Positions 13,086 through 28,100 of a stretch of DNA of 64,000 nt are shown here, piece by piece (within the stretch, counting starts at the first letter, position 1; each line of letters starts with the position of its first letter). This stretch comes from Tubiluchus corallicola (taxonomy: Eukaryota; Priapulida; Priapulimorpha; Priapulimorphida; Tubiluchidae). The position numbers were made by a program, and so were the translations under genes. The notes beneath the pieces were generated by a model. That model ran no database searches. It saw only the letters and a list, made by a program, of their open reading frames with translations, and was not told the DNA's origin. The stretch lies in NCBI GenBank assembly GCA_030141605.1, contig JAQGDQ010000181.1, forward strand, positions 62,001-126,000, read 5' to 3'.

Positions 13086-16000
13086 TTTTATTTTAAATTC
13101 TACTACTGAATTTGCTGATCAATACGAATTTCCTTGTTGCAGAATATTCGCATAAATTATCAGCATCCAGATTATTTTGAAAATAAATATGTTCCGTGCC
13201 AATGATGCAATCAAACAAATTACGCTTAAACAAAATTGATCACAAATAGACTTTGCATTGCCTCATTACCAACGCAACGGAGAATATCAATGATTCGCCA
13301 AGTTTTAAATTGCGAGAACCTGAACTCACGACAGTATCGTAAACCCGACACTAAACTGTTATTTCAGTTTTCAATGATGCATAAAAACAGATAATTATGC
13401 TCGTGCACGACGATTTCACTGCTGTTTACCTACTAGGATTAATATGTGAATAATTTAGGTAGTAATTACCACGGCAACGCTATTGGAAACGGCCAATTTG
13501 CCTTTTGAACGGTAATCAGAGAATGGCTAATTGGGGGGCCCCTGGCAGCTCGGATTTTGCAGAGACCATAGTTAAATCTCTACTAGCATTGCTTAAAATA
13601 TAAGCTGCAGCTATTTACTGAAATGATTCATTTAAAAAAATAATTGAAAAGGAAATGCATCACAGACAAAATCAATTTTAGTAAAAAAAAGGGTTAACTA
13701 CGTTTTTAGATAATTACTGCGTGCAGAATTTGTGAAATTTGTTACAAATACCATTAAATAAAATCTAACGAAAGTTAAAATAAAAAATTTAAACAAATTT
13801 AATTCTTTGTCTAAAATTGTGTCGTGTTTTGTAAATTTACTGTACCACATAAAATTTTGACTGCAAAGAATTAAAAAAAAAATCTATTAGCATTCATCAC
13901 CAAGATTCTGTCAGTTCGAACCAATAATGAATTTTAAAATTTGTAAAAAATGGAATCCAAATAATATTGCAGCAATCCGATCCAAATTTACCTAAGTTGC
14001 ATATACAATGCGATCTGAATAATATTTGAAGCTGATCTGATAATTTCTGGTACATATATACATGATGCATAGGCTTATATAGCATATTTCATTTACATAC
14101 CAACAAAACTAAGTACCACCCCTGTTATGCAAAACACAATTTATTCCCCATTATCCTGAAACTTCCATGTTTGAAATCTTGTTTGGGCAGGTTTGAATTC
14201 ACGTTGTATTAAAGGTGATTCAAAATCAATTAAGCCGAAGAAACCAACACTTTTATTACAGTCATCACTGCTATAAGTATAAACATCATCATCGTCGTCG
14301 TCGTCATCATCATCATCATCACTGTGACCATTAAAAGTATGCACATAGTTTCAGATTTTGAACAAAATACTTGAAAAAACATTGGCTACAAGACGTATTC
14401 TAACCGCCAAACATCAGATAGCTAATCAGAAATATAATTTTACAAGCCTCATTTTAGAAAAGAAATCTATAAATTAATTAAAACGTAGACGCTTTAACTC
14501 TTGATTACATATTACCTCTTTCTCTTTAGCCGCTAACTCCACCTCCAGGCTGGACCGGGTAAGAATATCAATTGTCTGCTCCATGTCAGGCGCTTTCTGG
14601 ATTTTGTCAGCAAGCTGGAGATTCTGATTGGCTGCTAGCAGCTGTTCTCGTAATTGTCCTGCCTCCCTCTCAGCTGCGGCTGACCTCTGCACAACAGATG
14701 CAACAATGATATCACCACAGGCACTGAACATCAGCTAATGATGATACTACCGAAGATGTCTACTCTTCATTACACTCAGTACACAACTTCGCATGTTACT
14801 TAATAGTAAACAGCAACATAAAAAGGCAAATGGTTTTATATTATCGCAACATTATCACAATCAAATACAGGTAACTTTACCATCATTGGAGTTGATCTAT
14901 CATTCTTAGCTTACTACCTTGAGGTTATCTCAAATTGTCTTCGTCTATTCAAAATTAAGGCAATTGAACAAATGCATGAAATTCAGTATCTGTACTTTTA
15001 CATAAAAATTTGATAGTTACTTCTGCTAGGTGTTACTTGAGGCATCAGACAAAACAGTTGATTATTTATATCATAAATAATTATGCCCTGCATCTGTGAA
15101 ACTAACGCCAGGTAAAAAACTTGAGCCTGGGTATTTTGATAAATTTTCAAGTTTCAGATTAAGCTAGTCGAATTGTACTCATTCTCCTAAAAAATTATTG
15201 AATTAACTCTTTTGAGTAAAGAGATCAAAAACACCGATTAATACTCGGTAGAACGAGAAAAAGATAAACCGAGTCCGAAACTTCTGTCTAAACAGAAACT
15301 TGCATCCGTTAGAAAAAGGGTGACCAAAACCGAGTCTGAACCGATCACAATCAGAGTAAACTCGACATGATAAGATGTGAGAAATGGGTAAACAAGTTTA
15401 AAATCAGTAGCAAACACAATTTGGTTCCTACCTGGTTGGCTCTCTCCAGATCAGTCATGATCATTTCAACTTCATCAGATCTGAAAAAAAGAAATGTGAA
15501 AATGAATACAAGCTAGAAATATCAAAACAACTAAATACATCACATCCACAAAAATATTTTAAGATAACCTACACAAGTAAAAAGAAATAATTCTTCAAAA
15601 AAAAGCTGTGATAAGTCATGTCAGGGGAATGAGCTTCTTAGTTTTTGAACAGAATAAACTTGAACAAATATAAGTTTTCCTGCATAATCGGGAATTTTGC
15701 AGGGTGAAGACAAAATAAAGCAAAATTCCAAAAGTTGAAAACTAGAGAATGCGAGAAACATTAGGAGACATCAATGGGAGAAAACTATTCAATTAGTAAC
15801 ACAATTATCACCCTAATACTGATAGCATCTCGTGTGGGACGGATGCGTGAAACGAAATTTAACCACTGATTTTAGTTGAAAAGAAAACTCTTTTCACCCA
15901 CAGACTAATCGTTACCTGATACAAGGATAAATAAGATTTTTTGCTTACGCATCTTGTAATAAATACACGAAATCCTTTCAAACACGTAATGCAACTTGGC

Positions 16001-16994
16001 CGAAGAGAAGAGACAAAAGCGGGCAAGGGTTCGATTTACAATTCGCAAATGAAACCATTTCAAAGGAGGTGACTAAGTGGGTATTTTACAGAAGTAACAG
16101 AAGCACTCGCAACAAAAGTTTGACACGGAAGGTGCAATGTCGCTTCGTTAGCTTCGATTGTTAATTGGCATGCATCTGCAGGTGAACCAGCATGTCACTG
16201 ATGAACTATATTATTCAATCAATAAGCCAAAATGACCAAAATTTAGGTTCTGATAAAGAAAATTGATTTCTTTTAGGTTGTGATGCTTAAAACTTTGATA
16301 GCAACAATTCACGTGAGCACTGTTAAAAAATATAACAGCAAAATTTTCAAAAAACAAATGCCAACTAGCAAAACATCAGCTAGTAAGGCATCTGCGCTAT
16401 GATCTATTTTCCTCTCTATCGACCAGAAATCTACTTTCTCTCATACTAAACTAACCAATCCGTTTTTTCAACTGACATAACATCGAGTCGGTACACATTT
16501 GCAACAATAAAATGATAATTACATAGTCACAAAATCGTAATCATGTTATACACGAATAAAATGCATAATAGTGAAAAGAGCGGGTGAATGTTTGTTTAAG
16601 ATTTTTAGGTATGAATACCTGTCACAACCGATAAATATCACGTTTATTTCTTCATTAGCTGATTAGCAGAAACAGCGGTTAACGTGTTTGTATTGGCTCC
16701 ATTCAATTTATGCAATAATGCCCATGGAAAGATGTGGGCTGCATCTGTCAGGGAAACATGTTTCAATTTCATTTAAATCTATCCATTGTGAACTATTACC
16801 GGTTCATGGCTATTACGTATGTATTTGTGTATGTGTGTACGTATGTATGTATTTTTGTATGTATGCATGCATGCATGCATTTCAAATTCATTTAAGCCTA
16901 TCATAGTAATATGAACTATTACTGGTTCCTGACTATTACGTATGTATATATGTATGCATGTATGCATGTATGTATATGTATGTATGCATGTATG

Positions 16995-17026
<32 letters not shown>

Positions 17027-19101
17027 TGTATGTATGTATGTATGTATGTATGTATGTATGTATGTATGTATGTATGTATGTATGTATGTATGTATGTATG
17101 TATGTATGTATGTATGTATGTATGTATGTATGTATGTATGTATGTATGTATGTATGTATGTATGTATGTATGTATGTATGTATGTATGTATGTATGTATG
17201 TATGTATGTATGTATGTATGTATGTATGTATGTATGTATGTATGTATGTATGTATGCATTTCAATTTCATTCAAACCTATCCATTATGAACTATTACCAG
17301 TTCCTGACTATTACATATGTATGTAAGTATGTCTGCATGCATGTATGTATGCAATTTATTGACTAACAAAATTATAATAACATTACAAAGTGCAGAGTAG
17401 ATATCAGAAATTATCCCATAACAAGGCATGTTCCTTACTGCTACATCAGTGACTTCACTAAAATGCAATAAAAAAACTTTTATCAAAATGAAATGCAAGT
17501 AGTATTACAGGCAGCAGTATTACATAACACAAGTGCAAAATAGTTTTCTTATATCTAACTATAGGCGTTCAGGGCAATAATAACAAACATTTATGTACAT
17601 ATTCAACTTGTTTACAAGTATCATTACGTGCAAAATATAGATGTTAGCGATGACGTGTCGATGTTAGAATATCTAGGTAACTGTCTAAGATGAGCGGTTA
17701 TAGGACTCACACACAGAGTACATGCCTCTCAATTTGTACCTCACAAAACAACTTTTATTACTTTAAAGGGCTCTTATTTCTCTAATATCCATGAAGATAA
17801 TAGCGGCAACTGGACTTTGCTCTAGCCCCTGCTCATTGTGCTCACCCCTGCCCTTATAAGAACTGATCAATCCTCCCCGATGTCTACTGATAGACAAATT
17901 TGCCAGGGATCAACAAATATCGTGCTGCATCGACTATTTGTTGCAAAAATATTGCATGAGGTGGCTGATATTTGTGATTCGATCAATTTAGCACGTGCTT
18001 TCAATAGATACAATACCGTGCCGTCGTCTGCAATAATCGATCTTCCAGGCATATTCAGTAGATCAAGCAAATTCCAAGAGAAATGAGATGAAAGAAAAGA
18101 CCCAGACCAAGAGAATCACAAAACGTATTTCACATTGAAACTAAAACTACAAGTGCAGTTAACAAATAGCCACAAGATAAATCATACAGATGGATTAAAA
18201 TGGTAAATATATTCGAGTTAGTCAAGAAATGCTGATTGCTGAATCCCAGACTGACTTACAATGGTGCTCATTGGTCAAAGTTTGGTCAACTAGAGTAACT
18301 TACACAGAGGAATGCTGGTCATCGAGTTGTCAATTCCAGTTAATTTACAATGTGAAATTGTGACCAAAGAGTGGTCAGTCTACATTAATAGGAAGTCCAA
18401 GTACTAGCATTTGGTTGAAAAGATGTTTAGCATGTTCTGGTTTCACAAAATATCGAAACTGAAATGACGATTAGCGAAACACGTGTCATTCATGTATATT
18501 TTGTAAGTTCTTTTGAAGTATGTATATTTTCTGTTGAGTAATTTTCTGTATTTTTTACTAGCCACGTATCTTCTTTACTGTGTGAATCATTATTATTAGC
18601 AATATGCAAATTCAGACAGCGGGCAGGATGAATCTTTCCACAATTTCAAATGTCGTGAAATATACAACATAATTTTGTCTAATAAATAGTTTTAACACCA
18701 GTACTATAGATAATGAGCAATATTGTGAAAAACAACAGCAACAACAACAAAAAGCGTATAAGTTAAACAACAACGCAATTCAAAATTCATTTAAACATAA
18801 AAAATGATCTACTTACTTGGCATGACTGACTTCGTCAAATTTAGATTTCAGTTCGAACAGCTCTGACTGAGTGTTGTCTAAGGCTGCAAGATAAAACAAA
18901 AACGTTAAGTTGAGAGGGTACTGAGAGAGAATGGGGAGAGGAGGAGAGGGGAGGGAGAGAGAAAGATATAAAGAGTGGTAGGGAGAGAAAAGGAAGACCG
19001 AAGGGAGAGAAAGGGAGAAAGAATGGACGACGGACGGGAGGAAGGGAAGGAAAGACAAAGAGAAAGAGAGAGAGACAAAGACAGAAAGAGAAGAGAGAAA
19101 G

Positions 19102-19144
<43 letters not shown>

Positions 19145-22100
19145 AACTGAAGAAGTCCACAAGGAGAAACTATGATTTTTGCCCAACTAAACACGGTGGT
19201 GGAAAAAAGCCTGAAATAGGCAACAATATGGCCTTAGCGACGCCAGTGGAAAGTGGCAACCATAAAAAAACATTATAGTAACAAATCAGTGCCATCACAG
19301 GACCTCATCATCACTCATAGTACTGTCACAGTGGCACATATCCCTATCATAACCATCATTAATGAACATCTTGGCGACATCTAAGTTTCAAGATCAACTA
19401 GCAGAAAATAATGAAACGATATTCGCAAGACCTTGTTGAGTAAAAGGGCAGAGATGTGCAAAATGACGAATAACTACATATACATACAATAATTACTCAA
19501 ACAAACAATAATTACTCAAACACTCTATCAACTGCCTTAAAACTTGTTATTTTTCTACAACCAAGCTTGGCCTGGTGGGACACACAATAGGAGACATTGG
19601 TGCATTTTGTAACGATAATATATATAATAAGGACACTGAGAGCAATGATATAGTGATAATACAATATAGATATATCCTCACAATGATATAGTGATCTTAT
19701 GCCAACAACACATCACCATCATTCAAAGTTAATGGTGTGAGTGGCACCTTAGATCACGCCGCATACATCCAATACCCATTGATTAATTAACGTAGGATTC
19801 ACCCATTTTAAGGAGAATGGGTGTCGAATGTAGAATTAGCACCTTGGTTATGATACAGGTATGGGCACCAAATTCAGTTTGGATGAAAATTCTACGTTAG
19901 ACCTTACATCATTAGTTATACCTTTACATGAGAATTTATAGAGCCAATGGTGATGAAGATGATTTAAATGAATAAATTATTATTATAAATGAATCAATGT
20001 GATTTCGTTGTTAATTAAAGTATACAAGTTACTACAAGTACAACTTAGTCGGATCAAGTGGTTTCAGAATTTCAAAAATGAGTGGTTTAACATTAAAATC
20101 AGTCAATTCTGAAGTATGAAGAACAGCTGATTTGTTACGGTGTGTATTTGATCGTGATAGTTAAGCAGTGTCGAATGTGATAAGTGCGTGGATAGATGAA
20201 AAAAACTGTTTTTGCTATTTACTTTTGTTGTCTATTTTAGGACGTAAAAATTTTAGGAATGTAACACACCAGAATTGGTAAAGCAAGAATCTGCACTTTT
20301 TTGGGAAAAAAAATCTGTAATTCATGCAATGGATATCGCTAACAGATGTCGCTATCAAATGCACATGCAAAAAATTTCCACATTTTGTTGGCAAGTTTTG
20401 TGGTCGTTCCACGAAAGTTATAAATGTGTCACTAACCCTCTTTCATATAAGTACTATTTTTTCTTGTCTGTAACTGGTGCATAAAAAACTTAAAATTTGA
20501 CAGCACGGCTGTAAAGCATAGACGATTACTGAGCAATAAGATATTAAATTTAGCAGTATACTCAAAACTATATTAAATTTGGTCCACTGAAAAAAGTAAT
20601 TTATTGATTTGTTGATCGTGTTTCTGCTTTTCATAATGGCGGACTGGACTGTGTGTTTTCTTTTCGTTATTGTGGCATTTTTTTAATAATTGTAGCTATT
20701 TTATGATTAAGAACATCTCACTTACAACCGCTACCGGCGCAGAAGACTTCCACGGCAGCTATACTCATAATCGAACACTCTCAGGTGAGATGTCACAATA
20801 TCCGCTGCTTCATCAATTTAAGGACGACACTGCTCATACAATATGGTTGACAATATTTCATAGACCACAATGGCAAGTCATTAATAACTGATCGGGTGAC
20901 ATTATCCGTTTGTTGAGGTCAAGGAAGGTGTATAAGGGATGATAAACGAACACAACACGATGCTGGGATTGCTGGCTACCATTGTGTCTTCACAGGATGG
21001 CTCTGCCAAAGCCACATTATCTATTTCCAGTGCGATGAAAAATTATTTCGTAATAATACACACTCAGAACCAAATCAACCATTTAAGTCAAACTATTGCA
21101 CTAATAATGCAGCAGAAAACAGGTGTATAAAGAGTGTCTCAATTCAGAAGCGTCTGAAAAGTTAAAAACTTATATGATGTTGATGACGACGACGAGAACG
21201 ATGATGATGACGGTGATAAATGCTATATACTAATCAAGAAAATCGAATAGAATCGAAGTGTATTTATCAGAAAAAATAAATAACTACACCAGCACTGACC
21301 CCAAGCGAATTCGCTGGGGCAGATTTTTTTTCTTAACAGTATTAAAAAATCGAAGAAATTACGTAAAAAATGTCAGAGCATCATTATAAACTTTTTGCTA
21401 AAATAATTGAGAATTTAGAAAACTATTTATTGGCCTATCGTACACTTTGACATAATTGAGAATTTAGAAAACTATTTATTGGTCTATCGTACACTTTGAC
21501 ACACTACTAACATGACAGTTACCAACACAAGAGCACGAACTGAAAATTAAACAGACTGTTGTAAAGAACTATAAGACTGTAGCTTTGATCACCACCAAAC
21601 AAACAGGTAATTTACACGTACAAAAAAGTTAATAGAAAACACATATATAATTCATTGCTTCGGCAATTCCGGGTTGGGCGGCTGAGTGGTCTAGATTTTG
21701 AATTGCAACCACGCAGTCTTGAGTTCGAGACTAACGGCTGCCAATGCCAGGGCATATACCCTACATGTTATTCGTTGTGTTGTGTGTGGCGTCCTTACCT
21801 GTATTGTTGTAAGACATAAGTCGCTAAATAGCCGTCAGTGCTAATGTTTCTGTTAAACGAGTGACGGTAAATTAATTTTGTCCTTTGTCTTTTGGCACAG
21901 TAAAAAAATACAAAACACAAGAAAAAAGAGGAACGTACAGACTATTACACGACAGCTAAACCGGGATTCACATCGAAATATTAATTTATCGATGATAAGC
22001 TCATTACAGGCGTTAATTCGCTGAATTTTGTTAACCTTTGTGATCTGTGAAGCCGACCTTTGAATTGGAATTTGTTTTTGTAGCTTTGTGCAGTGGAGCG

Positions 22101-25100
22101 TGTAATGACCATGAAGCCGCCAGGTTTGTAAACACTGTGATCTATAATAACTATTATCTACTAAACAAGCTGTACGAAATTGACTATTTGATCCATAATT
22201 GGGCGACCGTCACGAGCAATAACGGATGTGCGACGGTTAATTAGTTGGAACCAAAGTCGATGCGGCGCGGCTTTTGATGTAGTTGGCCGGAAGGAGAGTT
22301 TTTGCCTGTTTCCTTTACTTCCGGCAAAGCTCAAAATTGAGATTGATATTTTGCTTATTAGCAACATGCAGAAGTGCAATCTTGTATCCAAGTCGCTAGA
22401 ATATTGGTCCAAAGACTTTGAAAAGTAGTTTAGGCCAAAGATGTTGAACCCGACAACATCAGACCTTAACAGTTTCAAGTACTAAAAGTAAATAAATAAG
22501 TAAGCATTGAAATAAATAAGCAAGTTAACAGATTAATAAATAGCAGTCCCCACCTAGAGACATGCAGTAGAAAGATCTTTATCAGGTCCCAACATCGTTC
22601 CAATTATTTAGTTCATGATCGTTTCAGTGTTTAATTTTTAAGCAATCTCTAAAATATTTTTTACTCTGCAAAATACTTAACACGCCCGTTTCTAGCGCAC
22701 ATTTTTGGTTCGATCCACCTTGAGTGCCCAGATCAAAATGATCAAGTCGCTCAAATCAGCTGCAACGTATCGACCAGGTGCAAATGGTGTGCTATAACCG
22801 ACAAATATATATTTACCTAATGAGCCAATAATTGTAGAATCTGGCAAACATTGATTAAGCGATGAAAGAAAACGGCGACACAATGTAAAGAGGGCCTCGG
22901 AGAGGAGAGGAACACCAAGACTTTGACACATGGGGTAGAGGGCCTCGGAGAGGGGGTAGAGGGCCTCGGAGAGGAACACCAAGACTTTGACACATGGGGT
23001 AGACGAATGAAGAACTCGCTCTTTAAGTGTTTGGTGAAGAGGAAACGGAGCTCTTTGCTCATATGAGGGTCTGGTAATAAAAAAACTGGATTATACATAA
23101 AATTTCCGTAGGATGGACATATTCTTATACAATGTAAAAAAGCTTTGACTGACGAAAGCGGGCAAATCTTTCTACAACGGCAAAAAGAGTTAAGAAACAA
23201 CAGCAGGAGTAAGCTATTCACCACAGAAAGGAGAATGTTTGGAAAAAAGGAAAGGAAATACAATTGTCACCACTCAATTTGGGGAGAATTTTGAAGGAAT
23301 GGGGACAACAAGTTCATTACCATAGTGAAGAGAAGGATTTTGATTTATGAAGCGAAAATCACTATTACTATTGCAATATGTTTTTGTATATTAAATGAAC
23401 AAACTATTTTACAAACAAAACCTACCTACCTTTGAAGTTCTTCAGAATCAATCATTACAATTAATATACAAAAAAAACAAAGAAAAAATGCCTACAATAA
23501 AACAGGAAAAAAGATCTAACGAAAGTACGTAAGTTCTGGCGAAATAAGAGCCGGATAGAAGCAAATCTTTGCTGGGTACAACTATATATTAGAAATGAAT
23601 ATTCGGGGCTACCTCGTGATGGAGCCTTAGAGATCAATTTAGGTGAAAATCAGAAAGCCCAAACTTATCAAGCGATAGACAGCTGACAAATAATTCTTGA
23701 TTCACAGTCTTAGTTGGCCAGAATACATGCACCATTCACGTGAACTAACAAGTAAAATTTAGACTAACTGGTACATCAATCAATCTTCTTTTCAAAAGCA
23801 CTCGCAGTAAGCACTTTATTTAACTAAACAATCACCAGGGGTATAAGTTCCGTGTGGTTTTGAGAAATTACAGGTGACACTGTGACAAATGATGACAATG
23901 TTCATCTCTCTGGGATGGAGTGACTCCAGCTTATGTATCACCCCGATGAAGATGCCGCAAAGAACACCTTCAATTAAAGTCATTACCATCATTGTACACT
24001 GTATTGCGGTGCCAATGTTACAATGCACAAGTCCAAGAACAAGCAAAGTTGTAAAACTAACAATGTTTTACCCCCGCCACAAATGGCTCCATCTGTTCGT
24101 AGATCCACCCTTTAATAGATCGGTTTTCTATTCGGATTCCGGAGCATTTAAATATTCAAGCGCCCGGGAATTGTCGAGAGGGCTGTTGACGAATGATCGC
24201 GCCCGAACAATCCGGAATTCATGAAATATGCAAAAATGACGGACGAACTTTCCCGGCAGTTTAATGGCCGAGCTGACAGGTAATGGTTGATCCGCAATTC
24301 AACTGCCATCTATCGGGAATTAGCCGCTAACATTTGCATACAATTTTATCTATTATGGCAAACAGTGGCTAATATTCTGCCTATTCATTTGTACGCATTA
24401 GCTTTTAAACTGACATGATTGCCATACTGGCTGAACAATGGGATTGCAGAGAATGCAAGGAGTTTGAGAGCTAAATATTTTATTTATCTTGGTGAAACAT
24501 ACACTCATTAGAGACCAGTAAGTATTAGTATTACACGCACTTTTACATGTACTATAAATACCGGAAAACAGACTTAAATGACAAATTTACACTCTCTGTG
24601 TTAAGTGACTTATATATGTATACGCTAATGGCAATTTTGTATTCTGTTATATTATATAATTTAGTTGCAAACCCGTTTAAAGCGATTTCAATGTTGTGAG
24701 GGGTGCTCTACTTGACAAATGATGCACATACCCCGAGTTCTTGAACACACGCTATTCTCCACATAAGGAAGCATGTTTACTCAAAGAAATGTTAGTGAAA
24801 GACCTGAAAAACAATAGATTCGTTTGCCGAGAGAGCGCAGGGCCACAAAGCTTTCTAGCCACTTGGTTTTAAAGCTTTCTAGCCACATGGTACTTGGTTT
24901 TAAAGATGTAACTTGAAAGTTACTGTTGTAGTTTCCTGTATAAGTGCATTTTAAGATAACATAATTAAGAATCTAATATGTAGGTATGTCAATCAGTTTG
25001 TTCAACTAGTGACTCGTTACAGCTATTTTGATATAGGGAACACTGGTCACGATACCTACTGCACTTAAGCGGACAAATCAGTCTTCGGATTTCACAATTC

Positions 25101-28100
25101 CAATTGTCACTCAAAATTTCAAGTTTTTTTAAGTTCTTCTGTTAGTTCCTATGTGCATTAGTATAGTTTTTTATTAGTATATAGTCATGCTATAGTTTTT
25201 TTATTAGTATATAGTCATGTTATAGTTTTTTATTAGTACATAGTCATGCTATTAGTATTGCAAAATATGTTTTGTATTTTAAATGACAATAAACTATTTT
25301 ATAAATAAAACCAAATTTACCTTCGGAGTTTTTGAACAAGCAAATTTATTATAAAACGTAATAACGTAATATGAGAAAACAAACTATAATAAAATTTAAT
25401 AATGACATCCCTAAACTATATTTTGTATTTCTATCTGTAATGCACTCATGTGTTACTTTGCATGTAATATTAAGTATTTCTTTGGTGATAGTGATACAAG
25501 TGCATTTAAATGTACTAAATTTGTCCGTGTGACATTTCCTTTGGATTTGCGTTTTTTTTAGCAAAAATGTCACGTTTTTTTGCCATTCTTTAACTTTTTT
25601 CTCTCGAAGCATTCTGCCTCGAAACTAGCAAAAAAAACGTTACTGATCGCAGTACGTGAGAAATTCGTGTTCCATCGCCGTACGCACATTTCGAGACGGG
25701 AGACAACAGCCTGGCTTCACTGCCATCATACACGGCAGTTCATAGGAAATACTTTAGTCAATTTTAGCCTCACTTTAAACGCGGTTATAAACTGACATTA
25801 GTCAGATCATCACAGCGTGTAATGCGAGTTTACCGTACATTGGATATTAATAAACCGGGCGATTAGGCGCACCTCAAGCAGCGAATTAATATGCGAAATA
25901 TTGATATGAAATTTTTCCTGCACCATCAGGGACGCGCGTAACTTAGTTATGCTCGAACACGCGAATATTACCGTCCGGGAAAACCATCAATTATGCTTGC
26001 AAATACGACTGACTAATTTTAATAAAATTAATTATTTTAACACGAAAATGTTTAAAAGTTTGCGCGTTTAGGCTGCGCAAGTGTTGAGAAAGTTGTGAGG
26101 TGCCTGCGTCTCTTGAGATGGTGCCACGAAGAACAATACGTAACTGAAATATTAAAATCAATGATAGTGATGACGACGATAACCACGACGGTAATTATGA
26201 CGACGAAGATTGTTATTGATGATCAGTACGAGAGTGATATACTGATGAGGATAGTGGCGATGATGATGATGATGATGATGATCGATGACTATAAAGACAA
26301 TAACAAGGATCATAATTTAAATGCTTCGCAAAGACAAGCAATCAAAGCCATGTAATACCACTAATACACTAACACATGGTATGACTACATATAAAATCTG
26401 CCACCGTGCATTGTCCTTTGCCTTTCAAAGTGAAAATCAGGGAACAGCTCTTCAATCTAAACCCTTAGCAGGAGTCCAAACATAAATAACAGGCAAACGA
26501 GGTATCAATTTTACATTTATAATACTTTTATAATAATTAAAATTTGCACCTGAACAAAAAAAGTAGCAATGTGTGGCTTCTGGGTTTTTTAGGCTCTTAG
26601 CGCTTCTATAGCCGTTACTCAGTTATTTAACGCATAAAAAACTTTTGTTCTGAATCTTTCTCGTGGATTTATTATATGTTTTTTATTTAATAGTGAAGCT
26701 ACCAGTAGTTAGCTTTCCGCGAATAGCTAAAACAAATTTCCAAAACCTTTTTCTAACACCCAGGAATGTTGTTTCCCCACCAATCGGTTACTAGATGCAT
26801 TCCAATCCCACAAGACACCAAACATAGACTATAATGCCGATAGAAATATGCCTAACGAGTTTAATTTTTAAACAGACCGCTAGATCGCGCATTTAATCAG
26901 GCCTGGGGGAGGGATCCGCAGTGGGGCATGTGGACAGATTAGTGGCGACGTTAGTCGGTTTATTTGCCAGGAAAAACGTAGCGACTAATTTAATTGTTGC
27001 ATGAGAAATGAAGAGGAACTGAACTAATGTGTTTCTGATGGATATTGAAACCAGACGCCACAGATGTGAAATGCTTCTTATAGCTTGAAGCCGTCCAGAA
27101 AACGATTAGAGGACAGGTAGTAAAAACTTTGAGTACACAGGGACAAGAAAATACATATTAGGTAGTGTTGCTTGCACACAATCAACTTTTGTCGTCCAGC
27201 AAAAATCGTAGATGTCGTCCAAAAATGTCGTGGTCATTCAATTTTTTTCCCGCCAACTTCTGCCACCAACGTTTTTGGAAAGTAACAGCTTTCATCGTTT
27301 CGACTAAAATCACGTGTCAAAGTCATGGTAGTTCAATTCTTACAGGCCAGACTTTGGGATATTTAGTTTGAATTTATTTCATGCTACGAAAATTGAAAAT
27401 GACAAACAATGACCCCCGCTCCATTGACAGAAGTCAGAATCAAATTGTGATTGTACATCGCTAACAATTTTTGTTAGAAATTGAATTAACTTTAGTTATG
27501 AGTGTACGTGCCTAAATAAATAAAATTAGTAGTAGTAGTGGTGGTGGTGGTGGCGGTGGCGGTGGCGGTGGCGGTAGCAGTAGCAGTAGTAGTAGTAATA
27601 GTAGTAGTAGTAGTAGTAGTAGTAGGTGTTTATTCTCCAAAATTCATAACAGCCAGGTTAAATATTACATAACAATTTTTACATTTACAGAAATACATTC
27701 GGAGTATTTTTTACAATTTCGTGACACGTAACGCGTGGAATCAGAACCCTATAGTTTTTTAACAAATTATGCATGTAATTGCAGGCAACTAATGAACTAT
27801 TTACCAATATTATAGACCGCACTGCTCGTTTATGTTTAAAAGTACACCCGAATACAAAGCAAACATTCCATGAATTTGCATATATCATCAAACTTACCGA
27901 TTAAACCTCGAAAGTTAATGCTAAAAATCATTAAACTGTTCTTTTTTCCTTTTTTAAGACAACAACGCCATATACAGCATTTATTTACCATCGTTCTTTT
28001 AACAGGCTGTTTAACGACTTACGTCTTACACCAATACAGGCAAAGACGCAACACACAAACAACGAATAACATGTGGGGGGGGGGGTTGTCCTGGCGCTGG

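Larger units (their letters stand above)
12135..14515 (-). other. 2.4 kb intron between coiled-coil exons
   Basis: Contains a SINE copy (about 12417-12590), an AAT microsatellite (13007-13084), a CpG-richer block with opposed CCAAT boxes (13400-13580) and a CAT/CGT trinucleotide tract (14284-14321). The rest is AT-rich and featureless to me. Confidence 0.75.

Noticed and set aside
16779-17366. Overlapping open frames of 112-163 aa on both strands
   Set aside because: All are translations of a TATG microsatellite, which has no stop in any frame.
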